Source: Sindora glabra
Lineage: Eukaryota > Streptophyta > Magnoliopsida > Fabales > Fabaceae
Length of the DNA: 64,000 bases
Direction: 5' to 3'
NCBI GenBank assembly: GCA_020226215.1
Contig: CM035235.1
Location: 66,489,283 to 66,553,282 of the forward strand
Positions within the stretch are counted from its first letter, which is position 1. Every line of letters starts with the position of its first letter. The position numbers and the translations under genes were made by a program. The notes below the pieces were generated by a model that searched no databases, had not been told where the DNA came from, and saw only the letters and a list, made by a program, of their open reading frames with translations. Positions 38,051-48,214 of the stretch are shown here, piece after piece.

Positions 38051-39078
38051 TGAAAAACCCAAATGTATTAAGGTGGAATCCAAGACTCTAGATTGCAGTG
38101 GATGTGGCAGGAGGTGAGAAAATTATTTATCTTGTCCCTACTTTACAATTGTCAATTTTCTCAAATGATATTTAACTACTAATTGGAGATACATGATTGG
38201 ACTATCTTTATAATGGTTGTAAGCCCCCTATAATCCATAGAGACTTGAAATCTTCCAACATCTTACTAAATAGTAACATGCAAGCAAAGATCTCTAATTT
38301 TAGGCTGTCTAGAGCATTTTTAAGTGAAAGAGATTCTCATCTATTCACTCAACCTGCCAAGACACTGGGTTACCTTGATCCTTAGTAAGTGGTAATATCT
38401 TATAAATGAAGAATCATATTAATAGTAATCAATAGAACTATAGAATGAAGTTGTGTATGATATCAATTTAATTGGTTCATGATGGTTCTAATTCATCTAT
38501 TGCTATTGCTTACTAAATCCTAACTGCTTTTAATATATATGAAATATTATAACCAGTGGTTAATGTTGATGAAATTCTACAATTGAATTTCTCTGTTATT
38601 TTTTTAGTTTAGTGGAGAAGTTGCATATATCAAGAACAATGGCTTTTCTTTTCATGGTCTAATTAGAAGTTTTTCTTACAGATTTCAAAGATCTAGAGTC
38701 CTGAATAAGCAGAGTAACATATATAGCTTTGGGATGGTTTTACTTGAACTCATCACGAGCTTTCCTCTAGTAAAAAGAGCATCTGATCAAGACATCATTT
38801 TCATACTTGATTGGATTCGTCCTAAAATTGAGATTGGAGATATCCAAGACATTATTGATCCTAGATTACGACGAGAATTTTGTACAAACTTCGTGTGAAA
38901 AGCTATTGAAATTGCAATATCATGCATTGCACCAACTCCAACCCAAAAGCCAGACATAACTCGTGTCTTGCAAGATCTTATGGAATGTTTAGCATTGGAA
39001 ATGGATGACCTGAGAGCAAAAAACTATAGGAGTGGATCATGCAATTCACTTGATTTTACTCTTCCCTTTGCGAGGTAG
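38051..39078 (+). pseudogene. Copy A exons 11-13: kinase C-lobe, inactivated
   Basis: Exon 11 (38051-38113) reads NPNVLRWNPRL then TAG 38089-38091 where Lys is expected. Exon 12 (38195-38384) has HRDLKSSNILLN, but the DFG motif reads NFR (SNFRLSR), losing the Mg-binding Asp and the Gly. Its acceptor position (38193-38194) reads AT, where AG is expected. Across the exon 12/13 join the Glu of GYLDPE becomes TAA. Exon 13 (38682-39078) carries YSFGMVLLELIT, IIDPRLR, TGA 38896-38898 where Trp is expected, and ends LDFTLPFAR-TAG. The kinase is dead by several independent lesions. Confidence 0.85.
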
Positions 39079-40590
39079 TTACCGTATACTAGTTTGGCTA
39101 ATAAGGCGGCAAAGCCTGGTTGTGTGTTTTAAGGATAATTTGATCCACATCTTTGGGATTTGGGGTGCAAGTTAGTGCGTTTAAAGTTGCAAAGAACGTA
39201 TTTCTAGCATTTCCTACGATAAATTACACCAAATATGGTGCACTATTTTGTGTGTGATTGAAATAATAGTATTCTGTTTGGTGAGGCACACCCTTGTTTC
39301 TATCCTGTTGTAGCCTAATCCGTTGTACAACATCATATGTGACACATATATGGGTATGAGATGCGTATTTATTAAAATTTTGATTCACTTGGATATATTT
39401 AGTTGGTATATTGAGGTAGGTGAGCGATTTTTTATTTGCTTTATAGTGTATGCATAAAAATTACAATTGCCATGATTTCGGTCTTAGAAGTTGATAAATT
39501 TGTTTAGTTAGACACTTACCAATAAACCGGTTGAATGAATTTTAGCTTAACTTGGCATTTACCCTGAGCAAATCAAATAAGTAGAATCAAATTTCAAGTC
39601 CATTTTTTTTTCTTTTCAGTTCAATATTGAAGAAATATTTTCACATCTTTATTAAGAAAGTTGCAAATTCAATCAGATTAGAGTCTTTGTATTCTACCAT
39701 TATCATTAAATATTAAGTTTGATCTAAATTCTAATTAATATCAATTAGTGGTTATTTTTTATTATGAGTTATTTTCTTATTCCAATTATGTTATTAGAGT
39801 AGTTATTAGAGTAGAATTAGGATTGTTTGCAAAGTAAATATTTTAGATTATAAATATTTGTATTAGATAAATACTTAAGATATAAAAGAGATTTGATGCA
39901 AATACTTAAGAGATTATGTGAAACCTGAGAGAGTAAATAGGACAAGTGGTGGTAAGTTGGCTATTTAAAAACATTTTACAAAAATCTTAAAAATTGATTT
40001 TTCTTGAAAACTTTTTCTATAATTTGGTGAATGTGTTATTTCAAAAATATGTAAAATATTTTTACAATATTAAAAAAAATGAAAACTGTGTGATCAAAAG
40101 AGAGAATATATTTTTCTCTAACATAAAAATGGAACAACATTGTGTAAAGTTTTGAATAACAGGCGCATGAAGGCAGAATTCAACCAAAGACTTTCTAGCA
40201 ATCTCTTAGAAACTTCTTGGTGAGGGGAAAGAGGAAAGAGAAAAAAAAAAAAGAAGAAAAGCGCTGTCCACCTTCCAGAATAGCCCTACGTTTACATCTG
40301 GCCCCTTGCCTACGCACAAGAATTGAGTCTAACGTATAAAGTCGTCCTTTTGCCTCCATAGAAATTCTTCAAACCAGTTCTTCGGCCGTGCGATGCACAG
40401 CTATTTATCATTTTTAATATAAAAATAAAAATAATAAATATATAATAAAAAATTATAAAAATTTATAAATTTAATTTATCACATTTATTTTCTAATTATA
40501 TATTCAAATTTATAAATCACAAAATTTTGAAATGTCATATAAAAACATAAAATTATAATATTTACTTAAGTAATTTGGTTCAATTAAAAT
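39079..40590. other. Downstream intergenic DNA, no gene recognised
   Basis: Sequence after the stop of copy A, partly 3' flank. A purine-rich run and a C-rich patch lie around 40200-40390, but there is no coding signal and no clear repeat. Confidence 0.5.
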
Positions 40591-40941
40591 TTTAAATTAT
40601 TATTTTTATAATAAAATTTGTGTTATATTTATATTATTTAATGATATTTAAATATAAATTATAATAAATAATAATGAATAGAAAAACATAAAATAAAATA
40701 TGCAGTTAAGAAGATGAAAGAAATAATAATAGTATGTGAAGGGTAAAAATTGATATATAATTTAAAATATAATATTTAAAAAATTATATAAAGAAAATGT
40801 TGATAAATTTAAATAAATAAAATTTATTCTAATTTATAAATATTTTATTTTCAAATAAAATATTTAATTTTATGAATGAATTTGTACTTTCCAAGTTAAA
40901 ATTTTAAGCTTTTTAAAATATTTTTATAATAAAATTAAGTA

Positions 40942-40957
40942 TACATACACCCATACA

Positions 40958-40993
<36 letters not shown>

Positions 40994-41029
40994 TACATAC
41001 ATACATACATACATATATATCTATATACA

Positions 41030-41112
<83 letters not shown>
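40942..41112. repeat. (CATA)n and (AT)n compound microsatellite
   Basis: Runs of CATA alternate with TATA, followed by about 28 TA units. Long open frames predicted across it (poly-Tyr-Ile, Met-Tyr-Val-Cys) are artefacts of the repeat. Confidence 0.95.
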
Positions 41113-41116
<4 letters not shown>

Positions 41117-41789
41117 GCACCATTTGATACTATTGGTATTAAATTATAAAATAGAAATGGACATGAAAAGGAGAAACAACTACAATGTAAAAAATAAAAA
41201 AAGAAAAATAATGTGTGAGTTGTAATGCAATTTAAAGTTAAAATTACAACAAGTAACCGAGCAAGTAAAAAAATTAAAAAATTTAAATTATTTAAAATAA
41301 GAAGAATAAAATATATCATTTTTTATCTACATTTATGAATGATCTTAACATATGAATTGCAAATAACATAATGGCATTTTAAAAAAAAGAAGATACCGTG
41401 GAACAAATAAAAAAAAGATGATGTGACTCTAATATTAAGTAATGAATGAGTTAAAAATATAAAATATAGTTAAGTAAATTAATTTTTAAATTGAAAAGTC
41501 CTAATAAAATCTTAATTATTTTATATAATTTAAAATATAGAAAAATAATATCAAGATACTATATATTAATAAATTGTAAATATATAAGTTTATTTTAATT
41601 TTTAAATATTTTATCAAATAATAGAGTGTGAAATTATTTATTTCAACTGATAATTTTTGTTGAATTTTAAACTTATTTGTAATAATTTATAAGAAATTTA
41701 AATTTATTATTTTATATCTATAATACTTTGTAATATTAGTCTCTAAGTGATAAATAATAATAGAGACAAAAAAATAAAAATATGTAACA

Positions 41790-41790
<1 letters not shown>

Positions 41791-41838
<48 letters not shown>
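41791..41838. repeat. (TA)n microsatellite
   Basis: An uninterrupted TA run of about 24 units, inside one unit of the 450-470-bp array. Confidence 0.95.
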
Positions 41839-41841
<3 letters not shown>

Positions 41842-42728
41842 AAGAGAGATAATAAGTGAAGTACACAATAATATAAGAGTTAAAATTATAAAATATAATA
41901 TAATTCAATTAATTTAAAATTTTAATTTATTTAAGTTGAAAAGGTTAATAATAAAAAAACTGAAATAGTACACAAATTGTAAAATCTTGGTAAAGTCTCA
42001 ATTATATCTTATATAATTTAAAATATAGCAAGATAATATCAAGCTAATATATATTATTAAATTTGAAATAAATAAATTTATTTTAATTTTCAAATATTTT
42101 ATTAAATAATAAAATATATAATTAAATATTTTAACTAATTTTTTTAAAATTTTAAACTTATTTGACATATTTTTATAAAAGACTTTAATTTATCATTTCA
42201 TATCTATAATACTTTGTAATATTAGGATTTATGAGATAGACAATAGTAACAAATATAGAAAAAAGAAACAATAGAATATACATATATATAAAGAAGAGAG
42301 ATAATAAGTGAATTATAAAGCAATATAAGGTTTAAAATTAGAAAATATAATATAATATGATTTAATTAAAATTTTAATCTATTTAAATTAAAAAAGATAA
42401 TAACAAAAAATGTGAAATAGCACTTAAGTTGTAAAATCTTGATAAAATTACAATTATATTTTATACAATTTAAATATAATAAAATAATTTCAAGGAAATA
42501 TATATTAATAAATTTTAAATAAATAATTTTATTTAATTTTTAAAAAAAATTCATTAAATTATATAATTTGTAATTAATTATTTCAACCAAAAATTTTTAT
42601 TGAATTTTAAACTCATTTGGAATATTTTATAAAAAATTTAAATTTATTAGTTTATATCTATAATACTTTATAATATTGGCGTTTCAGTAATAAATAATAG
42701 TAAACATAAAAAAATATGCAATGAAATA

Positions 42729-42762
42729 TACATACATACATACATACATATATATATATATA
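42729..42762. repeat. (CATA)n(TA)n microsatellite
   Basis: Five CATA units followed by about six TA units, at the position homologous to the TA run at 41791-41838. Confidence 0.9.
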
Positions 42763-43100
42763 GAAGAGGGATAATAATAAATAAAAATGGGACTTTAAAA
42801 AATGTACATAATAAAGTATCTAAAAAAGTGAAGTAATGAGTTTATAACTTTGATAAAATCTTAATTAATATATATTTAATTTAGAATATAGTACTTAAAA
42901 TTTAGTATTAAGAAATATTTATAAATTTTAAATAAATAAATTCAAATTTAATTTTTATATATTTTTACTAAAAATAATGCATGTGATTAATTAATTTAAT
43001 TAATACTTTCTATATGAAACTTTTAAATTATGTAAAATATTTAATAATAAAATTAAATATATAATACAGTGTCTATGTAACTTTATAGTATTAGTATCTA

Positions 43101-43806
43101 AATTATAAATAATAGTAATTTACATGAAAAAAGAGAAAAGGCTAACATATAATAAAATAAATTAATAAAAAAGAAATAATAAATGAGTTTCAATGTATTA
43201 TATGGGTTAAAAATAAATTATATAATTAAATTAAAAATAATAAAAGTGGATATGAAAGAAATATAGTAAGTTGATAAAAAGTAATATTTGAGATATAAAA
43301 TAATAAAGAAATCAAATTTGAAATTAAAAAATAAACATGCAATTGAGTATATAAAAAAAGAAATAGTATATGAGATGTAAAGTAACATAATAGTTAAAAA
43401 TATAATTTAAATTTATAAAATAAAAATAAGTGCCTGAAATGAGAAAAATAAAATATAAAAAAATATATGAATTTGCTCCCAGAGTCCAAACAAAGTCCAT
43501 AAAAATTTTACAAAAGGGTACCAAAATTGTAAAAAAAAAATTAATTATAAAAGGGGTATTATTAGAAAAGGAAGAATGAAAAGTTTTAGCGGGAAAAAAT
43601 TTCTCATAAGATTGACACTTATCCCAAAAAATAATTAAAAAAGAAAAAAATGATTGTTTTAGTAGTTAGATGTAGATTAGGAGCTTGTATTTAGGAAAAA
43701 AAATCTAATAGTGCACGTTAATATATAATTTAGAATATATTATTAGATTTAATTGTCGATATACTATCATATAATATGTAATATATTATCAAGTTTACAT
43801 ACAATC
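43101..43806. other. AT-rich intergenic DNA, nothing recognised
   Basis: Continuation of AT-rich sequence after the tandem array, perhaps with a worn partial unit. No coding signal. Confidence 0.5.
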
Positions 43807-44106
43807 AAATTTAATGATATAGCAATATACTACTATATTACTCCTATTATTTTATCGAGTCAAATGGCATTTTAAAACAAGTGTCTAAATTTAAGTATTT
43901 GGGGTTTATATTATAAAGCAATGGCATTTTAAGTAAAATTTAATGGCAATATACTACTATATTGTCATTTTAAGTAAAATTTAATTAAATTTAATGATAT
44001 AGCAATATACTACTATATTACTCTCCTATTATTTTATCAAGTCAAATGGCATTTTAAAACAAGTGTCTAAATTTAAGTATTTGGAGTCTATATTATAAAG
44101 CGATGG
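43807..44106 (+). repeat. Direct duplication of about 115 bp
   Basis: Copy 1 is 43807-43925 and copy 2 is 43987-44106, sharing AAATTTAATGATATAGCAAT, GTCAAATGGCATTTTAAAAC and AAGTGTCTAAATTTAAGTAT. They differ by a two-base CT insertion and a few substitutions. The second copy abuts the LINE fragment. Confidence 0.85.
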
Positions 44107-44665
44107 GAAATTTGATGGAGATGTCACATATAGGATACATGCTAGATGGTTAAAATGGAAAAAAGACATCAAGGATTATTTGTGATCACAAAGTACCTAC
44201 TAAGCATAAAGAGAAGTTTTATTATATTGCTATATAACCAACTATGCTTTATGGTAGTGAATGTTGGACTTTAAGGAGACAACAAAAGTAACAAATAGAG
44301 GTAGCAAAAATGAAAATGTTAAAATGAATGTGTGGTCACATAAGAAAGGATAAGATATAAAATGAATACATATAAGAGAATATTAGCATGACACCTATTG
44401 AGGAGAAAATAATAAAAAATAAGTTAAAGTAGTTTGATTATGTACAAAGAAGGCCATTAAAGGTATAAGTGATAAAAGTCAATCACATGATCTTTAACCT
44501 TGTGAAAAGTTGTAGGGGAAGGTCAAAAAGAACACTAAGAGAAATTATAAAAAATGATCTCTTAATAAATAATATTTTTGAAAATACAGTTTTAGATAGA
44601 GCCTAATAGCATTGTATAATCCATGTAATCGACCTTACTTAGTGGGATAAAACTTTGCTGTCATT
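44105..44665 (+). mobile_element. LINE (non-LTR) retrotransposon 3' fragment
   Basis: In one frame broken by stops the sequence reads MLYGSECWTL, then a VAKMKMLKWMCGHIRKDKI segment and CRGRSKRTLREIIKNDL. These are the C-terminal phrases of plant LINE reverse-transcriptase ORFs (YG-x-ECW, RMLRWM-C-G, RGRPRKT). It ends with GTGGGATAAAACTTTGCTGT before a T-rich stretch, as such 3' ends do. It is 5'-truncated, as most LINE insertions are, and inactive. Confidence 0.8.
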
Positions 44666-47003
44666 GTTATTTATACTTGTTGAGAGATTTTTTATATTTT
44701 GTTATAATATATGACTTTATTTCAATTCATAAAAAATTAATGATAATTATTAATGTATTGAAAATTGAAAATATAATTTTTAATATATATATATAAATTC
44801 ATAAAGTTCACAACTAATTTCTCTAGAATAAGGAAACGTGTAGATGAGGCATGTAAGAATTTGCCATATTTATTAGCCATTCCAAAGAATTTCAACCAAT
44901 CATCGTCGTAATATTTTATGAGAAGTCAATCAAATTATTTTAATCAAAATGGTTCGTCAAATGTTAGGTGATGACATTGATTTAACCAACATATGAACAA
45001 GCGGTTGGAGTTGCTCTGATTTTAATGGTTGTTATGTCGAAAAGGGTTTCAGTTGAAAACAATTAATAATAACTTAGAAATTAATTTTTTTTAATCAATT
45101 TCAAAGGTGCAAATGACGAAAATAGATGAAATGGCGATTAATGGTGTTAATAAATACAACCTCTGTCTTTAATTATCCGGTGTATTTAACCATTTATAAC
45201 ATTTTTATAAAGATTAAAAATATTTAATATATTTATTTTTATCAAAAATTTTCAAAACTACCATTTATTCTCTTTATTCTTTGTTATCTATTATAATTAA
45301 TCAATTTAACAGATATTAAAAAATAATTTAATTCATTTATTTTTAATAGGCTTTTCAAAATTATTATTTATGTACAAAATTCATGACAAATAAAAATAAA
45401 AAGAATATAATAAAATAAATATAAGCGAAATGATAGTGTAGAATAATAAAATATCTATTAATAAAAATAAAATTAAAAAATATTTAATATTTCATTAATA
45501 TTCTAAAGTGATATATAAAAAAGAATTAAAAATTTTCTTTAAAATATGATATATAATAAGAAAAGGAAGGAGTAGTTTAAAATCAAAATTTACACCCATT
45601 TTTTATTCATGCATAAAATTGAAAATGATTGAAAATAAAGACAAAAATATGATGAAATAAATTTGTTGAAATATTTCAAAATACATATATAGAATAATAA
45701 AGTATTTATTAATAAAAACAAAAGTAAAATTAAAAAAATAATATTTAATATTTTATTAAAATTTTAAAATAATAAATAAAAGAAGATTAAAAAATTCAAT
45801 AATAAGAGATAAAGGAATATCTGAAGGAGTAACTATTATGCTTGCAGGCAAGAAAAGAAGTTACAAGAAGTTAAAGCTAATATCTCCAACAAACAAATGC
45901 TGACACACGTGTCTGATTCATAATTTGATTTAGACTTAGTTTGTTTCGAATATATTTTTTGTAACAATATAATTATAAGATATTAAATTAATAAAAATAA
46001 TTTAAATATTTAATATTAAATATAAAAAATTTAATAAAAGTAAAATAACTTCTTTTTATAAGAAGTTGTTTTTATTTATTATTATGACTCAGTGTATCAA
46101 TTTTTTTAATTATAAAGTAGAGATGCATATGATATTCCTTCGCTTATATATAAAATTTTTTATAAATTTCTCTAAGAATTTTCAACCTCCTCAGGGTTCT
46201 ACATTAAATTGGAGAAATTCTTATACATTCTAATTATATACTATCGAGAGGCTTTAATTAAAATAGCATTTGATATTTCAATGCTTGCTATAATACCTTA
46301 AAGGTGTTGAAACTTGAAGTGACAAGAAATTTAAAATCGTTAAATTAAAATTATTCAATCACAATTATCTATTTTTAATAGATATAATCAAATAATTTCA
46401 ATCTAATAAATTTTAAAACTATTATATCACCTCGAATTTTGGAATCCTAAAAATATCATAAAATTCACATGATATTTCTTGAAAATTTTACTTTTCATTA
46501 CATCCCATGTTTGATTTCCAATGTTCACATGTGAGTTAGTCATTTCTATTATTATCCAAAAATAATAAATGAACTGTTAATTACAACATTGTGAGTATAT
46601 ATACATGTACATAAATTAAACTTACCTCACAAGAGAAGGCGTAAGCAAATTAATTGTAAATTTCATGATTATTTTCTCTTAATAATTTAATATTTTAAAT
46701 TAATAATATTCTAAAAAATTATAATAAAATAATAAAAAATATTATAATTAATTTACCATCATAATTAATTTTTTAATTTAATTAGTATATTTATTATAGA
46801 TATAAGAGGTAATAAGTAAGATTAATTCAAATATTCTAAATTGAAATTATTTAAATTTTCTTTATCATTTTATTATTGTTAAATTAGTAGTATTATTTTT
46901 TAGTCCAAATAAAAAAAATAAAGATGATTGCATGTTTGAACTTCGAAGAATGTTGGACCCAATCCCAGAAACAAAATTCTTACCCTTTCAAATATCAATT
47001 CAG
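44666..47003. other. Intergenic DNA upstream of copy B, with MITE-like repeats
   Basis: At 45160-45830 there are two related AT-rich blocks. One opens with CTCTGTCTTTAATTATCCGG, and the blocks end GGAAGGAGTAGTT and GAAGGAGTAAC; this is Stowaway-like wording, and shared internal words such as AATAATAAA(A/G)TAT and ATTAATAAAAA recur. No signal-peptide exon for copy B was found here, although it would be expected. The frame at 46932-47117 overlaps exon 2 of B in another phase and is a shadow. Confidence 0.5.
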
Positions 47004-47552
47004 ATTTCATCGGCATTGATTGCGGTGTTACTATTGATTATATTGACGAGGAGACTGGTACATGGTACCAAACGGACAAAGCCTTCACAGAAACAGGAAA
47101 CAATCATAATATTATAAGTCGTGGTGGGAACAATAGAAATAGTATTCCTTTCTATCAACCATTGAAGCCACTAAGAAGCTTTCCAGAAGGAGGCAGGAAT
47201 CGCTATACACTGAAGCCAAAACAAGGAAAGAACAGCACTTACCTCATTGGAGCTTTCTCTTCTTATCAAAACTATGACTACAAAAATCAACCTCCGGAAG
47301 CTCTCGATTTGTACCTTGAAGCCAATTTCTGGGCCACAGTTAATGAATTGCATAATGCAACTTCCATTGGGTATTATGATAAGATTTATGTCCCGACAAA
47401 TGACATTATAAATATCTCTCTCGTAAATACTGGATTTGGAATAACTTACATTTCCTCATTGGAACTGCAGACTTTAAACAATTCCATCTACTCTTCTTCT
47501 CAGCCTTTAACCCTGTGGGGACGATAGGATACTGGCACCAGAAGTAATCCAG
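47004..47552 (+). pseudogene. Copy B exon 2: N-terminal half of malectin-like domain
   Basis: It reads FIGIDCGVT, DYIDEETGTWYQTD, LRSFPEGGRNRYTLKPKQGK, SSYQNYD and VNTGFGITYISSLELQ, an open frame of about 170 codons until TAG 47525-47527, where copy A has Ile. After the stop the frame continues DTGTRSNP to the donor GT 47553. The phase at the donor differs from copy A, so one base was probably lost near the junction. Confidence 0.85.
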
Positions 47553-47945
47553 GTACACTATTGCATGCATAACTTGCATATTCATTTGTTATGCTCCAAC
47601 TTTGTTCAACATAATTGTTAGGTAGGGAGTGCGCGAGCCTGAATTAATATAAAGATATCTTTCCTTATTCTTTTTGTCGAAACACCAAGTGGGAGAAATC
47701 AGTTTAAGCATAAGAATATTAAGTTCCTTCCAATAAAGATTATTTTTAAGAAAGATTTGAACCTTTATCCATTAACAGGTAAAATTCACTTAGAATCAAT
47801 ATGTTTTTCGGATAAAATACCGAAATGCTTTTTTTTTTTAAACAATTTACCGAAATGCTGTTTCGTCCAAACTAAATACCAAATTGCGCACGGAGGGCTT
47901 GAGGGCGCCATATGGTATGGCATTTTTGGGCGGACGTGCAGGCTG

Positions 47946-48062
47946 AAGGCGCCAGGTTGAATGGCGCCTTCTAATGGGCTGGGAGGCGCCTTTCAACGTG
48001 GCGCCCCCCGTGTTGAAAATTTCAAATTTTTTTGGGAGGCGCCATTTGGTCTGGCGCCTCCC
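47946..48062. repeat. Left-end array of GGCGCC hairpins
   Basis: Hairpin 47946-47970 has 9-bp perfect arms AAGGCGCCA/TGGCGCCTT and a 7-nt loop. At 47985-48005 there is GGCGCC, 9 nt, GGCGCC. Hairpin 48034-48062 has 11-bp perfect arms GGGAGGCGCCA/TGGCGCCTCCC and a 7-nt loop. The array lies inside the left TIR, immediately upstream of the TATA box. Confidence 0.9.
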
Positions 48063-48063
48063 T

Positions 48064-48078
48064 CCCTATATATAGCCC
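48064..48078 (+). promoter_or_regulatory. Probable TATA promoter of the Mutator-like element
   Basis: CCCTATATATAGCCC, flanked by CT-rich DNA, sits directly after the last left-end hairpin and upstream of a GC-rich, gene-like leader. Downstream donor and acceptor sites (for example GTAATTT after 48213, ACAG before 48305, GCAG before 50261) suggest a spliced 5' leader reaching the transposase start near 51049. The start site itself is not proven. Confidence 0.5.
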
Positions 48079-48084
48079 TCCTCC

Positions 48085-48178
48085 CCCTCCGCAACCGCAC
48101 ACACCCACCCACAAAGAAACCTAGAAGCTCCCCCTCCGCAGCCGCACACACCCACCCACAAAGAAACCTAGAAGCGTC
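48085..48178 (+). repeat. 47-bp tandem repeat in the leader
   Basis: Two adjacent 47-bp units start at 48085 and 48132 with CCCTCCGCA(A/G)CCGCACACAC and run through CCACAAAGAAACCTAGAAGC. They differ at only a couple of positions. They lie just after the TATA box, probably in the transcribed leader. Confidence 0.85.
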
Positions 48179-48214
48179 CCTGCATCTGCTCTTCTCTTCT
48201 TCCTTCGCAGCCAT

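Larger units (their letters stand above)
2643..39078 (+). pseudogene. Malectin-like LRR receptor kinase, copy A (LRR-I type), 13 exons, inactivated
   Basis: This is the full-length relic of a plasma-membrane receptor kinase of the plant LRR-I subfamily (the group containing IOS1 and SIRK/FRK1-like proteins). Exons read from the sequence are 2643-2769 (signal peptide), 6385-6952 and 32614-33098 (malectin-like), 33202-33337 (linker), 35592-35654, 35753-35824 and 35914-35985 (LRRs), 36728-36873 (transmembrane), and 37109-37329, 37483-37609, 38051-38113, 38195-38384 and 38682-39078 (kinase). It ends at TAG 39076-39078. In-frame lesions are TGA 6546, TAA 6681, TAG 38089, a TAA formed across the exon 12/13 junction, TGA 38896 and a 9-nt deletion in the first LRR exon. 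The catalytic DFG reads NFR. Intron 2 is about 25.7 kb and full of transposons. The exon order and phases are seen directly; the subfamily comes from knowledge of this architecture; loss of function is inferred. Confidence 0.9.
40591..43100. repeat. AT-rich tandem array, unit about 450-470 bp, with internal microsatellites
   Basis: The anchor GAAGAG(A/G)GATAATAA occurs at about 41841, 42293 and 42763, spaced 452 and 471 bp. Other words recur at the same places in each unit: TTATATCTATAATACTTTGT or a close variant, GAATTTTAAACTTATTTG, AATTTAAAATATA and AAATTTTAATTTATTTAA. A (TA)n or (CATA)n microsatellite sits just before the anchor in each unit. Partial units extend to both sides. It behaves like a small local satellite. 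Confidence 0.7.

Noticed and set aside
40924..41319. Long minus-strand open frames over poly-Tyr/Ile and Met-Tyr-Val-Cys stretches
   Set aside because: They are translations of (CATA)n and (TA)n microsatellites, not genes.
46932..47117. Open frame with a hydrophobic stretch as a signal-peptide exon of copy B
   Set aside because: It is an alternative phase over the real exon 2 (FIGIDCGVT); the hydrophobic run is the shifted reading of that exon.
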